64,000 nucleotides of DNA from Spizellomyces punctatus DAOM BR117. Taxonomy: Eukaryota > Chytridiomycota > Chytridiomycetes > Spizellomycetales > Spizellomycetaceae. Position numbers and translations under genes: made by a program. The DNA lies in assembly GCF_000182565.1 (NCBI RefSeq), contig NW_015971550.1:110579-174578 (forward strand). The letters are read 5' to 3'. A model generated the notes under the pieces. The model was not told where the DNA came from. It did not search any database and was given only the letters and a program-made list of their open reading frames with translations. This document shows, one piece after another, positions 43,294-56,391 of the stretch (position 1 is its first letter; each line of letters opens with the position of its first letter).

Positions 43294-45164
43294 TTAAACA
43301 CGAGCACCCACAACGCCCCAAACACCCACAACAATCACCAGCACACCCACGCCAACTCCCATCCCTAACACAGCTCGTCCAAGTACCCCCAGAGAACCAC
43401 CAAACAGTTTCCAATAACAGAGCAAAGGAAACACAATCGCGACCGTCCCCGAGAACGCCGAGCCAAGTAGGCCCATCAAACGGTGGAATTGAGGAAAGAG
43501 GAGCGATGTGAGGAGAATAAGGATCGATAAAACTGTACGTGCAAGGAGATGGAACGGAGGCGATAGATGAAGGGTGTTTTCTGTCGACATGCGTGATCGT
43601 TAGCCCCGGTTCAATGGGTTTGATATACTCAGACTGAACCTACCGATGGCCATATGAACCGGTCGAACTGCCAGCGCATACTTGGTGACAGGGTTTATGG
43701 CAATCAGCCATAGTGTCAGCTTATTTAAAACGGGATTATATGAGGGTATGCTAGCAAGATTCAAGGTGATCTATGTCCCAAAAGGCCACATTAATAAAAT
43801 ACATCGTGTGTTACTGTGTTGCCAAAAGGACTTACCTCTGGTAGTACATCATTGCCAAACATCAAATATCCGCACGCAGCGATTGCTATGTAGAACGCTG
43901 ACACGACCAGATATGTTACGTTGATGCATCTTGCAAAGCGAACCGGGGATTTCATGTCGCGGTATATGTTGGGAAAAACGGCATGGCCTAACACAAATGG
44001 TTAGGACGGCTCATTGATTCAGGTACAACCATAGTGCTGACAACATACCATCATACCCAACAAACATTATGCCAACTGCCAGCGCAACTCGATCGAAACT
44101 CTTTGGCCACAGCCTTGTTTCTGCGGGTTGTAGCAAACTTCCGGGCGGATCCGCCTTCGTCACACCATCCACAACCACAATCGTCAAAAGGTTCAGTATA
44201 GCAACGACCCCTACCAAGCTTGCATACGACAGGCCCCGTACGCTCCTCGGCCATGTGGTCAATATCAGGAGGGCCACCACCCCTAGCTTGATGTGGAGAA
44301 GTTTCCAGTGCGGAAATAGCGCATGTATGGAATCCGCAGCGAGGATGAGCAGCGCCGTCGAGGCTGCATATAGCTCGGCCAGATACACGATCGCAATGAA
44401 GTTCTTTGCCCTTCTTCCAAAAGCAGCCTGCCCTACGTCACCGTACGACATGGATTTAGGACGCGGGGGCAGGTTGCTTGTTGTTGTGGGTAGATCAATG
44501 GGGGTGACATCCATGCATTTCGCGAGAAGTTTGGCAGTAGTGGACGCGATGAGAGCAAATAAGAGAACAAGGGTTATACCGACAATCCAGCCGGTCAGAG
44601 AAAGGGCAAAGGGAAAAGACAGGATACCCATCCCCATGAGGAGGTTAATGGAGTTGAGCGTTGTTTGGATGGCAGTCGAGCTCGGTGTGTGATATGTAAC
44701 TGGAGACTATGGTAGGAAGAATGAATGATGTGTATACATGACCGAATGTGTAATTATGACAGACGTACCTTTGGCAGCAATGCAGTCTGCTCGTTGACAA
44801 GTTCGCCATCTTCTTCAACAGGCACATGATCCGATCCACCTATATACGACGGCGTACTCCGTCCCGATCTAACCGATCCAATAGCCTCTTCCTGTTCCTC
44901 GTCACTGCCCTCACCGATAGGGTCAACAAATACCTCCTCGCCCAACACTGTCTGATGACTTTCTTGCTTTCCAAGAACCGAGGACCAGCTGCCTAGCCAC
45001 GACAGACGAGATCTCTGGCTGTTCGACTCTCCCCGACCTCCAAAAGAGTGGGTATCGTCATATTCTTCTGGTGTAGAGACAAAGACATGGGTTGTGCGAC
45101 GACGGGGAGATATGGAGGTTGGTCGTGGGCGAGAGGGTGGAGGAGCCTGGCCGGACGTCGCCAT
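43294..45164 (-). CDS. AVT-type vacuolar amino acid transporter (AAAP/SLC32-36 family), 539 aa
   Basis: Exons 45164-44769, 44706-44049, 43987-43836, 43770-43644 and 43580-43294; introns of 61-66 nt, the donors mostly GTATGT/GTAAGT/GTACGT. A cytosolic, S/P-rich N-terminus of 130 residues ends in TALLPK. Then comes the AAAP signature NLLMGMGILSFPFALSLTG and about ten further hydrophobic helices, including FIAIVYLAELYAASTALLIL, VLPEITLNLASIPSYNP and FRLMG-like segments near the end. The N-terminal leader, the GMGILSFP motif and the length match fungal Avt1-type H+-coupled transporters that load neutral amino acids into the vacuole. Substrate and direction are inferred. A vesicular GABA/glycine-like role is the animal analogue. 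Confidence 0.88.
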
Positions 45165-47587
45165 GCAAAATGGATGGAAGGGGTCGGGGACCGGAGATAC
45201 TGGGTATTGGAGGCGTGTGGGCAGTTACTGGATATGTGTCTGTGCGTTTTTCCTTTGTATCGAGGGTCATCAAGTCATTTTGGACAGTTGCTGGAGCCCT
45301 TTGGATGTGACAAAAAACCGATTTGACGCGGTGTGATTCATCACATCGTATCGGACTTTAAAACTCGAACGAGTTGCCAGGCGTTTTCCTTCTTGGCCTT
45401 TTGAATTTGCTGGTTTACATCCTTATTTGCATCGGGTTGGTTGTAATATCTTTCAGAACATCTTGGGTCCCATCTGGAAATCGTGCCCGTTTTGCTGAAA
45501 AGTGCCGCTGTATGGTCCTCTTTGGATGCGTGGGATCACTGTCGTCCGACTTTTAGGTTCAAATATAGCACTGTTCGCACTTTGCTGGTGGATTTCTGTG
45601 GAAAGGAAGGCTCTCCCGCTCTGCTAGCCGAGAGCCAATGTGCGCATGTAGTGAATAAACCCAATAACTTTGCAAATGTATATCGCGGGGAGACCCATGG
45701 AATCCTCTAATGCGGATGGTACCATAACCCTGCTGGAACCCTATCCTCCAAAATCGCTCACTCATCTCTCGTAGTTGCTCCAAATGAGCGTTGGCTTCCG
45801 AATTCCATACCTGCCGGGACATTAAGGGCAGAGACTTCGTCCCATGGTAATGTCATTGGTGGAGAGTCCATTGATGACTGCTAGTAATATTACCCTGTCG
45901 GATGTAATGTGATTTTTTGTCATCGGTCCGGTCTTGGTGCTCGATATATGTGTCTGACTAGTGTGTTAAATCTCTCATCGCAATGTCATTAGCAAGACCA
46001 CACTTGGCTCCCCTGAGTTCCTAGGAATATGATAGCAATTTGCTTAGAGGTCAGAACCTGTCTCGCACATTGTGATGTTTGTGTGGTTTTCATGTACCCA
46101 TCCAGGTCTGCATGGCCCAATACTGGCACGTTATTCTCTTTATCAGAGAGGGTTGCATATGGCGATGTTATCTCCACCTTGCCCCAGCCCGCCGAAAACC
46201 GTGCTTTGGGGCATTTCACGTTCACGCTGGACTGACCGAGAACCTTTAAGACCCGTATGACGCTCGTACTCTGCCCGTGCTATAAATCTATCCGACAGAG
46301 GACTGTATCGGATTAGGTGTGCGGTCAATTGAAGGGCGAGGATTTAATAGTTTGAGGCGGTTGCTCTGTATGCGCAGTGTTCTCTACGGGAGAGTGGAGG
46401 TTTGCTACAATCAGAACATGGGCTCTCTATTGTTTTGTACATAAACTATTGACTTGCAGTACTATTTTGGAAGAAAGAGTTCTAAACTGCCTTTGTCAGA
46501 TGGCCTGTGCTGCAAGCTCCCAATGGTACTACACAATGCTATATGCTTTAGTTTCCTACGAACTATGGTAAATTTCGTTGACAAATGGTACTCTTCCGAA
46601 CAACTTTGGAAATAAACTCACAAATCAATTCCCATCCATGCAATCTACTTCTCTGCACACGGAGCGTAATGGCTGGAAACAGATTAAGCAATGAAAGTGT
46701 CATTCCTTCTTCCTGGATGTCGGCCTTGATAACTACAACTTGCCCCTTACTCACATGAATTACGAGAAAATAATGTGTCCTGATGACGAACGCTGATCTT
46801 TTACAACGTTAAGACATCCGATGAGGGCCACTCGATGCTCAGGAATGGGTGTTTAGGAATAAAGTGTCTGGCTAGAGACGAGAGAGGTGTGCAATTTTCA
46901 GATATCAACTGGATATCGTTGGAGGCAGGGCCAATGCCTTGCTGTATGTGATATGAAACTCTTGCGGTGATAAAAGTGGAGATCTTTAGATAAACTATAT
47001 TCCAGACTTTTGATCCTCGAAGAATGGGAAGTGAAATTCAAAAACCCATTGGATTTGCTGGTATGGAAAAACGTTTGGGCAGGAAGAAAGTTCCTCACGT
47101 CCACCCGACCTATTGCTATTTGCACAAGACGTCTGCCTTGCCAACAGAGAGTAAAGTTCCATTTTCACATTGCGCTCTGATGGTTCCGGTCGGAAAAAAT
47201 CTGGTGCACATTTAGTCAGGATGGTCCTTACATACGCTAGTAGTGCACTATTGCTGTTGTCCCCAACAACACTTGACCATTATTGGATAGACCGAAAGCC
47301 CCATGGCACTCATAACCCATTCTTACAAGAAAGGTACATCCTCAAACATGAGCACGCAAGAGGAAGAGGAGAGATAACAAGATACTAGAAGGAGCCGGGA
47401 CTCTTCGGCTTTATCCATGTTTGAATCAATGGCGCCGTGGTCATTTAGCATTAATGCTACCTTACAATTCAAGCCAAATAGAGTCAGTTTTGCATGTACA
47501 TGAACCGTTCACACCAGGTGTAGCGGTCCTATTTCATTCCAAAAGTCTTTTGAGCACAGCAACGTTCCTCCAACAGCAGTTTGTCCA
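45165..47587. other. Long intergenic interval
   Basis: About 2.4 kb between the AVT transporter start and the Crz1-like stop (both minus strand). Only short scattered frames are present, none with family features or phase-compatible splicing. No RNA gene or repeat was identified by eye. A lineage-specific gene with many small exons could be missed here. Confidence 0.5.
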
Positions 47588-49285
47588 CTACATATACGAA
47601 TTAGGTCTCCTTCCAACCCGGCCCCAACCCCGTCCATTCCGCTCATATCGCATTTCTTCCTCAGATTGATGCATAGCGTGATAAGGTATCGGCCATGAAT
47701 TAATGTAGGTTTTTGAGTAAAACGACGTCAAGTCTTCGGGTGGTGAATATGGCTCGTTGTCCGACGGGTAATTGCATAGGAGATCATGTGGAAGACTCAG
47801 GTTGGTCGACATAATGTCCGACTCTCCATGCGCTGGTGCAGATGGGGGTACAGGGGCAGGAGCCAGTGCAGGGGCCGGTGGTGGTGGACTGGGCGGTTGT
47901 TGTGAATTTTCTGCAGGGATTTGCTGTGCCTGGTGTTCTGACGACTCTTCTTCCCGATTATCCGCTTTGCTTCCCTGCTTGGGCTTTGCCCCTCCTTTCC
48001 CATTCGGAACGTGACATCCAGCTGCATCATTTCCAACATGCCTCTTCAAAGCATCACTTCTGGCGAATCCCTTCGAGCAGTTCGGGCATATGTAGGGCCT
48101 TTCGTTGTTATGCAGCCGCATGTGCCGTTTCAGGTCATGATTGCGACGAAAAGATAATTCGCAGTAGGTGCATTTGTGGGGCTTGACTGAGCAATGGGTT
48201 TTTGCATGAGCTCGAAGGTTTTGCGGACGCGCAAAGACTTTTGTGCAGTTTGTGATGGGGCAGGGGTATACGGGGGCTGAAGGTGCAGTGGGAATCGAGG
48301 GAGCAGGTGATTCTGGCTCAGAAATTGTGGTAATCACCGATACCTCCCTTGTATCCTCCAGTAGCCACCCAGGTATGTCCTTTTCTATTTCTTCCACATC
48401 CTCCCTAGCCAGGATCTCTTCGGTACTGATTGTCATATTCGGATTCTGCGATGGATGTCCAGATTGTTCGTCCATCAATCCCGGGTGAGACACAATCAAG
48501 TCAGGACTGTGCGATCGTGATAGCGACAAGGCTGAAACTCCATTCTCGACAGCTGATATTGGCCAGGCAATACTGACATTGTCACTCATTATCGGTTCAG
48601 GTCTTATCCCCGCCATTTCTCCTCCAAATTCGTTAAAATCTAGCAGTCCCGCCGTTTCAGGTGGCCCTATATTAATCGCTTCTCTGCTGGCTGTGGCGGT
48701 TGGGTAGACCGTGGCATTTTCATACAGCGTAGGAGCGGTAGGGGTGTGCATAGGGCGTGGTGGCAGAGTCTCATAGTGAGGAACATGATATTCCGGACGC
48801 CCGTCTTGATTTATTGAATAGTTGAAATTTGGTTCATTTGGCGACAGGACGTCGGGCTTGGGCGCAAAGGTGTTCACGTACTCCATCTCCTGTATTGGGA
48901 TGTATGGCTCCGCATATGGAGCAAAAGGGTCGAATGGAGATTGCGGTAGCAATGATGATGGGGTTATGGAGACAGAGTGGGTTTGCGCCGTCGACAGTAT
49001 CGACGATGACCGAGAACCATCATATTGGTATGCTGGTGTTGGGTAAGCTTGTGAGTTAGGTAGCAGCAGTGGTTGGAGAGGCAGTAGATGATGCTGTTGA
49101 TAAGGTTGCTGCTGATGCTGCTGCTGATGCTGTTGATGATGTTGATGGTAAGGTTGATGATCTTGTCCGAAAGTTTGTGGCCCATGGGCATGTGCGAACG
49201 GATACACGCCTTGCATATCAAATGTATGATGTTTATGCGGCGCAAAATGCGGTGGTTGTGGCGACAATACTTCAAGCGACGGCAT
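47588..49285 (-). CDS. Crz1-like C2H2 zinc-finger transcription factor, 565 aa
   Basis: A single exon from ATG 49285. Three adjacent C2H2 fingers lie around residues 370-450: CPITNCTKVFARPQNLRAHAKTH, then CTYCELSFRRNHDLKRHMRLH, then CPNCSKGFARSDALKRHV ending in a GC-containing linker. The combination FRRNHDLKRH followed by FARSDALKRH is the signature of calcineurin-responsive Crz1-type factors, which move to the nucleus on dephosphorylation. That regulation is inferred; a segment NPNMTIS is only loosely like a calcineurin docking site. The N-terminus has a Q/H-rich tract from CAG/CAA/CAT codons (about 49170-49065). Regions before and after the fingers are P/A/S-rich. The frame extends 40 codons 5' of 49285 without another ATG. 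Confidence 0.85.
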   Translation of the reverse strand: MPSLEVLSPQPPHFAPHKHHTFDMQGVYPFAHAHGPQTFGQDHQPYHQHHQQHQQQHQQQPYQQHHLLPLQPLLLPNSQAYPTPAYQYDGSRSSSILSTAQTHSVSITPSSLLPQSPFDPFAPYAEPYIPIQEMEYVNTFAPKPDVLSPNEPNFNYSINQDGRPEYHVPHYETLPPRPMHTPTAPTLYENATVYPTATASREAINIGPPETAGLLDFNEFGGEMAGIRPEPIMSDNVSIAWPISAVENGVSALSLSRSHSPDLIVSHPGLMDEQSGHPSQNPNMTISTEEILAREDVEEIEKDIPGWLLEDTREVSVITTISEPESPAPSIPTAPSAPVYPCPITNCTKVFARPQNLRAHAKTHCSVKPHKCTYCELSFRRNHDLKRHMRLHNNERPYICPNCSKGFARSDALKRHVGNDAAGCHVPNGKGGAKPKQGSKADNREEESSEHQAQQIPAENSQQPPSPPPPAPALAPAPVPPSAPAHGESDIMSTNLSLPHDLLCNYPSDNEPYSPPEDLTSFYSKTYINSWPIPYHAMHQSEEEMRYERNGRGWGRVGRRPNSYM

Positions 49286-51416
49286 TTCACAGAAGCTGAA
49301 CAGTTCTAAGCGACAGATCTTCCGTCCTCGGTTGGTGTATGCTTGGTGTGATTGCCGGGGAAGTCCGTTACGCGTACAACAACTTTCGTAAGGGGCAATC
49401 CACAAAGTCCAGCAATCCTGAGCTTACGGGGACAACGTAACCGAGATGGCCGAAAACGGCAGCAAGGTGGAGGAAGACGACACCACAGTCGGTAAGTTGG
49501 CTGGAAGGGCAGTCGAAAAGCGTTCAGACCACAGGAATATGAACAGTACCACCCAAGGGCAAACTAAAGGCGCCAAAGCATGGACGTAGTAGGTAAGGCA
49601 GAAAAGACGATTGAAGAGCAGCTTGTTGAGGAATAAACAGAAAGCGACATGGATCCTGTCGATATTCAGCAAACGCACATCCACAAGTGCGTAATATGCG
49701 AGGGAACACGTTGTGAACAACCAAAGCCACAGTTCTCCACGACTTGATTTTTTCTCGGTCACCTCACGGAGATGAAAGCACTTGCAGGGCCTATTTGACC
49801 TTTGATACCAACACTCTCGACACAGTCTCAACACACAAGGCTTCGAACTACTCGCACGATGATACGGTAACGATGTTAGAGGGTGAGACGACTGAATACA
49901 TGGCTTTTCTACCGGTCAAGCCGACAAATGACATACCTACCCAACCCTTGCCACGCCAATCTCGCGGCTTTTGAATAATGGCGGTCAAAAACTCTTCCCT
50001 TGAATACGTCGCCTATTCCATCCTTGGGGGAACGCACAAGCCCTTGGGGTGAAAACGTTGATAAACACTTCACGTGTAAACAATTGTCTGACCCACGGCT
50101 GCTCACGTGATCTTCAGGGAGCTCCGAGGCTCGGAAGGGCAAATGGGGGGTTTTGTTTTTTTCAAGGCATGGAGCAGGGCTTGCATCTCAAATAATCCGG
50201 AACAAGAACAAAGGTAAATTGAATAAGGGGAGGTTGAATTGTCGTCATTGGCATCGAAGCGCCCACAATTGGCTGAGTGGTCCCAGGGGCCAGAAATGCC
50301 ACCGCAAAGGATGTTTTCTTTTGGGAAATGCAGACCAATGGTGGAGAAACGGATGATCAAGACAATTATCTCATTTACCAGTTCTTTGAGAGATTTGCAT
50401 AAACACTGGAAACCTGTGGCCACTGCGTATTATTCCATCACGGCAATGCATTCAATGACATTGCTCATGGATGCAACAAGGATGTGTTACGACACTCGGG
50501 ATGATCACCCGTCGACAGAGATTGCTGTCCCTCCCTCATCATCCCGTAGCCTTGGATTATCAACCATCACAAATGACGTTGTGTGTGCCAAGCTGTTACA
50601 GTCCCTTGCAGACTGCCTCCTCGCGTGCACTTGCGCGTCCTTCTTCTTGCCATAGCATAGGAGTCCGCGTAAATCCCATAAAGCCACTCAAAAGACGCTT
50701 GGACGACCACCCGATTATGGTCTGATCATGGCAACACTCAACCTCCGGCAGTGGGACTGACAAAGGTTCAGCCTCTCTCTGGCCGTACAGTTACAAAAGA
50801 ACGAGTTTGCAAAAACCAACAACTGCATCCAATCAGATACATAGATTCTCCTCATTCACATTTCGGAAGAACGAAAGTTAATGTATTTTTTTTGTCTCAT
50901 CATATTGGATACAGGAGTCGCCAGACACTCATTGAAAAGAGACATGCGCTTGCGCGCACAAAAAGTACGACCTCTCCCCCATCATCGTCGCACCTGCCAG
51001 ACGGCGTCGCAAAGGACGGAAATGCTCGACGCGGTTCAGCAAGCGAGAGACAGTAGGAGACAGATCCTAGGGCAAGCTCAGTTCCGACAAAACCTAGGGT
51101 TTTTATACTCAAGAAAATTGCCAATGCGCCACGCACGTGATGTATAAACGTTGAATTGCGGGAGTTTGCCTTGCAGTTTCTTGGACAGAGAGCTAAAGAA
51201 ACGCATTTACAATTTGTGCAATATATTTTCATATCAACATATGGAATGAGAAAAGGCGGCCAAAGGGCACCGCTCCTCCACATCCCACTAGCAGCATCCA
51301 TCACATTGAAAGAAAAGACTAGAAAACTACCAAATTGCCAGATTTGCGGCTCATCAGGAACACGCGCAATGTGTTATCAGCTCGGTTTACAAATGTTGAG
51401 CAATTCCGAGTGTTCT
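49286..51416. other. Long intergenic interval with an unplaced hydrophobic frame
   Basis: About 2.1 kb. On the minus strand, 49834-49424 is open and encodes hydrophobic stretches (LWLWLFTTCSLAYYALVDV; CPWVVLFIFLW) but has no in-frame ATG and no matched upstream exon. A plus-strand frame at 50239-50655 also lacks support. The rest shows no recognisable feature. Confidence 0.45.
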
Positions 51417-52651
51417 TTAAGCATCAGCAGAGCCTTCACCTTCACTCTCACGAGCAGGAGGAGTTTGGTAAGCCATGGCCACTTTGATGACCAGTTCCCG
51501 GCCATCAACCACAACGTTTTTCAACTCGGAAAGAACCTTTTCCTGCTCTTTCTCGTCCGCTACCTCGACAAAGCCAAAGCCTTTGCTGCGACCACTGCGG
51601 AGTTTAACAACGTGGGACGAAGTCACGTTATAGTCCTTGAAGATGGAGGACAGATCCTCATCCGTGACTTTGAAGGGGAGATTGGCAACGAAGATGGTGG
51701 TCTTGGATGTCTCCCCAGATGTGTCCCGCGCTGGACGAGGAGCACGGAAGCGGCGGAGACCGCGACCACGTCCACGTCCACGTCCGCGCCCACGCCCGCG
51801 ACCGTTAACTTCCTCGCCCTCCTCAGCAGCAGCATCCTCGGCGTACTCTTCCTGAGCGTGAGCTTCATCTTCATCCACACGTGCGCCTTCCTCAGAGCGG
51901 CCACCCTATATAGTACAAAAGTCAAGAATCAGTCGAACTCCTCATTACCTTTTGGTCCCAACTAAACCTTGCGACTTACGTAACCGCCACGGCCTCTGCC
52001 TCGTCCACGGAAACCACCCCGGAAGCCGCCCCTTCCTCTGAAGCCACGGGAGAAACCGCGCCTAAATCTACCGCGTCCGCGGAAGCCGCCTCGACCGCCT
52101 TTGGCACGAACTTCACCAGGCTCCTTGTCCTGAGCCCTCTCCACATTGATCTGCCGTCCACCAAGCTCAGACTTATCCAACAACTCCACGGCTTTGTCTG
52201 CTTCCGCGTCGGTGTCGAAGGAAATGAACCCGTAACCAAGAGAGCGCTGGCCGCGGGTGATGATGTTCACATTGGCGCTGGAGAGTAATATCCATCAGAT
52301 GTCTTGCATAACTAAGGATGAGTCTGACCAAGCATGGAATACAAACATCTTGCCGGCCTTGCCAAAGTATTCTTCCAGCTCTTCCTTTGTGGTGGTGAAG
52401 GCGAGGTTACCCACAAAGACCTTGGCAGTGTTATCAAACTCTTGCGCGGCTTCATCGCTCCGTTCGCCCTCCTCCGCAGGGGCAGCAGCTGCATCCTGTT
52501 CCGTCTGTTCCTTCTTCTTGTGGTTCCTCCTCCTGGGCTTTTTCTCTTCAGTCTTCTTGTCCTCAGCCGCAGAAGCTCCCTCGTTCAAAGAGAGGTTCTG
52601 TACACCTTCGGCGAGCTGGTCAGCAGTGGTAGTCTCGTTCTTTTCGGCCAT
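51417..52651 (-). CDS. RRM-RGG-RRM RNA-binding protein, Sbp1-like, 363 aa
   Basis: Exons 52651-52347, 52277-51980 and 51905-51417; introns of 69 nt (GTTTGT...CTCCAG, splitting an Ile codon) and 74 nt (GTAAGT...TATAG). A K/E-rich leader precedes RRM1, with RNP2 KVFVGNL and RNP1 SLGYGFISF brought together by splicing. A 60-residue RGG/FRG region follows, then an acidic segment, a pure RG repeat and RRM2 (TIFVANL; SKGFGFVEV). This order is that of yeast Sbp1, a P-body/stress-granule protein that represses translation through eIF4G binding by the RGG part. It is a likely substrate for arginine methylation. The nucleolin-like reading is the main alternative. Confidence 0.86.
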
Positions 52652-53835
52652 GCTGATTTCCCACAACGTGTGATTCAAGATGGTTGCGGACAAGGCAAAT
52701 GACGCGTCAAGGATTGCGGAGCGAAAGGAAAAAACATGGTGAGACAGCATGTCCAAAGAGTCCACCACGAAACAGTAGCATGGCTGATGTGCAATCTTGA
52801 CATGATCATCGGCTGATCTGACGCCATTGTGCACAACACTCACACTGAGAGGGGATGTTATTGTCGTCTTCTTTCTGCTATATTTCAATGAGCTGGACGG
52901 GGAGCGCTGCCTCCTCAATATGAGCAGGAGGATGGATGGATTGATCTTTTGCTTTCTTGGGATGGATGGATGTGATTTGGGACAACAGCTTGTCTCTTGG
53001 CTCCTCCACTTATTACATGACAGAGTCGCGTAACGTAACGGCAGTGCCGGTTTCCCGTTTCGGACAAAGTAACACAAATGACTCATCCAAGTATGGACGG
53101 AATGTTAGTCCCACCAATTTGCTTTTGTGGTGCAGTTGATAACGACGCTTTCCTACAACAACCAACCGCTTGCCAGTTCGACCCTGGCCAGGAGCAGTAC
53201 GATTATTGGGTTGCACCTTTTTTTCGAGAGGCGTTTTTGGGGCTAGAGCTTTGCCGGGGGGAAGGAGCGGGAAGCCCGTGCAAATCCAGCCCACAAGTAC
53301 AAACAATACTTGTTTATTTTGCTATTGCTATGCCAAAATGCTAGGTTGCGGATCTGCGCGGATCTGCGTATTGTTGCGTGTGTTTTGTTAAGGTTTTTGG
53401 AACTTTTCCATCTATTTTTATCCAAAAGATCCTTTTGAAAAACGAACGCGATGATTCTTCTCAATAATCCATCTCTTTGAACGCCCCCGACCATCTCCGA
53501 TTTTTATTTGTTGATAAGCCTACGCCACAGTCCGATAAGAATATGATAATTGGATCCACACTTGTCCACATGCAAATGGATTGGATACTTGGAGGGAATG
53601 TGTGGCGCTCTCGGTGCATATTCAAGAATGCATTACATCCGGATACAGTTTCTAATGCATGACTCTCAGCAAAAGAGGCGTAGCACTGTGGCTGGTAAGT
53701 CTCTTCAAAAGGGGCTGCAATTTCCTTCTGGGAAAATAACTGCGCTCCCATCCTCTCCATCTGCCATCTGCTGCTCCTCGTCCCCGTCCTCATTTACCTG
53801 CATCCCATACCCCTCCATCACTAGCATTTCGAACC
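52652..53835. other. Divergent promoter interval
   Basis: About 1.2 kb between the start codons of the RNA-binding protein (minus) and glutamine synthetase (plus). No gene is seen. Frames here have no family match. A C/T-rich leader just upstream of 53836 suits the 5' UTR of a highly expressed gene. Confidence 0.55.
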
Positions 53836-56391
53836 ATGAGTCAGCAAGCTCGCATCAACGCTGTTCAGGACACTGTCCAGCGCCCTGGTCGCAGTGTTGA
53901 CTGGCCTCAGACTGGAAACCGTCCCGCCTACGTTTCCGAAATCTATGGCACCAACGTCTTCTCCCTCAAGAACCTTCAACAAACTCTTCCCAAACCTGTC
54001 TACGCGCGCTTCATCCAGCAAATCAAGGTGGGTACTCGGGAATGGAAATCCAGATGTGAAACGATCAGATCATCTAGGAACGCGGGGGAAATGGGATTGG
54101 AGACCTATGTGGAATGTGCCTCCATTGCTGTCTCTATTCATGATACACGTGAAAGAGTATCGACAATGACTGATGACTGTCCTTTTTTTCTCTAGGGTCG
54201 TCAGACACTTGACAGGCCAACTGCCGATGCTGTCGCCCACGCCGTCAAGGTCTGGGCCATGGACCGGTATGTACAGATACTTTCATTATTGAGAGATCAG
54301 CGGTGAAATAGCAAATGCTAACTCGCTCCATTTACAGTGGTGCAACTCACTTCACTCACTGGTTCCAGCCCCAAACCGGCACAACCGCTGAGAAGCACGA
54401 CAGTTTCTTGACTTTGAAGACTGTCATTTCTGGTGGAATTGAAGAGACCACTGCCATCGACGCGTTCTCCGGCTCTCAACTTCTTCAGTCTGAACCTGAT
54501 GCGTCTTCATTCCCCAACGGTGGTATGCGTTCCACCTTCGAAGCTCGTGGTTACACTATCTGGGACACCACCAGGTAATTATTATCGCGTGTGACAAACG
54601 TTCACAGAGAAATCTGTGTACTGACATCTCTTCCGCCGCAGCCCCATGTTCATTCGCAAAGGTCCTCACGGTACCGCTATCCTCTACGTTCCCTCTGTTT
54701 TCATCTCCTACAACGGAGAGGCTCTTGATGAGAAGACTATCCTTCTCCGCTCATCTGAAGTTCTTTCGAACGCGGCTGTCAAATTGCTCAACCTTCTCGG
54801 CGACAAGGAGACGAAGCGTGTGTACGCCACCTTGGGTACCGAACAAGAATTCTTCCTTATTGACCGTGCTCTTTACAACCTTCGTCCTGATCTTAAGATC
54901 ACTGGCCGTACTCTTGTCGGTACTGTTCCTCCCAAGCACCAGCAGCTGGACGACCACTACTTTGGTCAAATCCCCAGCCGTGTCCTTGCTGCCATCAGCG
55001 AAGCCGAGCTCGAGCTCTACAAGCTTGGTGTGCCAATCAAGACTCGCCACAACGAAGTCGCCCCCAACCAGTTTGAGATGGCTCCCATTTTCGAGGAGGC
55101 TTCCGTCGCTGTTGACCACAACCTTGTCTTGATGGAGACCCTTCACCAGGTTGCTCACCGCCACAAGTTGAAGGTTCTCTTCCACGAGAAGCCTTTCAAG
55201 GGTGTGAACGGTAGCGGAAAGCACTGCAACTGGGCCATGTCTACTGACTCTGGCGACAACTTGCTCGACCCTACTCTCAAGCCTGAGACCAACTACCGCT
55301 TCCTTCTCTTCCTTGTCGCTGTCCTTGACGCTGTTCACAAGCACGGTGGTTTACTCCGCGCGTCTATTGCTAGCGCCAGTAACGAGCACCGTCTTGGTGC
55401 TAACGAAGCTCCCCCCGGTATTGTGTCCGCGTTCTTGGGTGAGCACCTTACTGAGGTGTTGAACTCCATTGAAGAGAACCGCGATGTTCGCAACTTCTCC
55501 CAACCCCACCTTCAGGTTGTCAAGGTTGGAGGCACTGTCCTTGACCTCAAGGTTTCCACCCTTCCTCAGATCGCCCGTGATCTTACGGACCGTAACCGTA
55601 CTTCTCCTTTCGCTTTCACTGGAAACAAGTTTGAATTCCGTGCTGTTGGTTCCAAGCAATCCCCATCTTTCCCCGTCGTTCTCCTCAACTCTGCTGTCGC
55701 TCAGTCGATTACGGAGGTTACAGAGGCGCTTGTGAAACAGAAGGGTAACAAGCCTGAGCCATCAATTGACGACATCCTTGCCGTTGTCCGCAAGTTCATT
55801 GCTGCCAGCAGGAACATCCGCTTTGAGGGTAACAACTACTCTGATGAGTGGGTCAAGGAGGCTGAGAAGCGTGGTCTTCCCAACATCAAGTCTTGCCCTG
55901 TTGCCTTCCGTCAGTTGCTTGAACCTGAGCACGCCAAGCTCTTGACCTCCCTTGGTATCTTCACCGAGGGCGAGTTGCACTCTCGTTTCCACATTCTCAT
56001 GGAAAAGTACGCCAAGGACCTTGTCATTGAGGGCAACACTCTCAAGAACATGATACTGCAGGGTGTCCTCCCTGCCGCCTACAACTTCAAGAAGGAGTTG
56101 GCAGATTCTTTGAATTCGCAAAAGAACCTTGGCCTGGACATTGAGGGCTCACCCGAGCTGAGCACTCTCAAGAAGGTCAGCAAGCTTACTGCCGAGTTGC
56201 AGCAAGCTGTTGATAAGCTCTCTGGCATCATTGACAAGGTCAATGGATTGGAGGACGAGAAGCAAGGTGACGTTGCTGGTACCGAATTGACTGTTTCATT
56301 GGACGAGGTCCGTCAAGCCGCGGATGCATTGGAAGTATATATCGCTGACAAGCAGTGGCCATACCCCAAGTATACCGAGCTTCTGTTCTAG
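53836..56391 (+). CDS. glnN: Glutamine synthetase type III (GlnN class), 749 aa
   Basis: Exons 53836-54027, 54196-54266, 54338-54574 and 54642-56391; introns of 168, 71 and 67 nt cluster at the 5' end. Length is that of GSIII (about 730 residues), far beyond the eukaryotic GSII (about 350). GSIII landmarks include the N-terminal [93 protein letters not shown] and the distinctive C-terminal region. It forms glutamine from glutamate and ammonia with ATP, probably as a dodecamer. Codon use is strongly biased to C-ending codons (AAG, CTT/CTC, GTC, AAC), unlike its neighbours, which implies high expression. GSIII occurs in bacteria and a scattered set of eukaryotes. Confidence 0.96.

Noticed and set aside
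47588-49405. Longer N-terminus for the Crz1-like factor from 49405
   Set aside because: No ATG in that extension; first ATG is 49285.
49424-49834. 136-codon hydrophobic minus-strand frame
   Set aside because: No in-frame ATG and no phase-compatible upstream exon; left as a comment in the intergenic entry.
50239-50655. 138-codon plus-strand frame
   Set aside because: Starts on a non-ATG codon, mixed composition, no homology recognised, overlapping minus-strand frames.
54725-55659. Long frames on both strands inside the glutamine synthetase gene
   Set aside because: Shadows produced by the strong codon bias of that gene.
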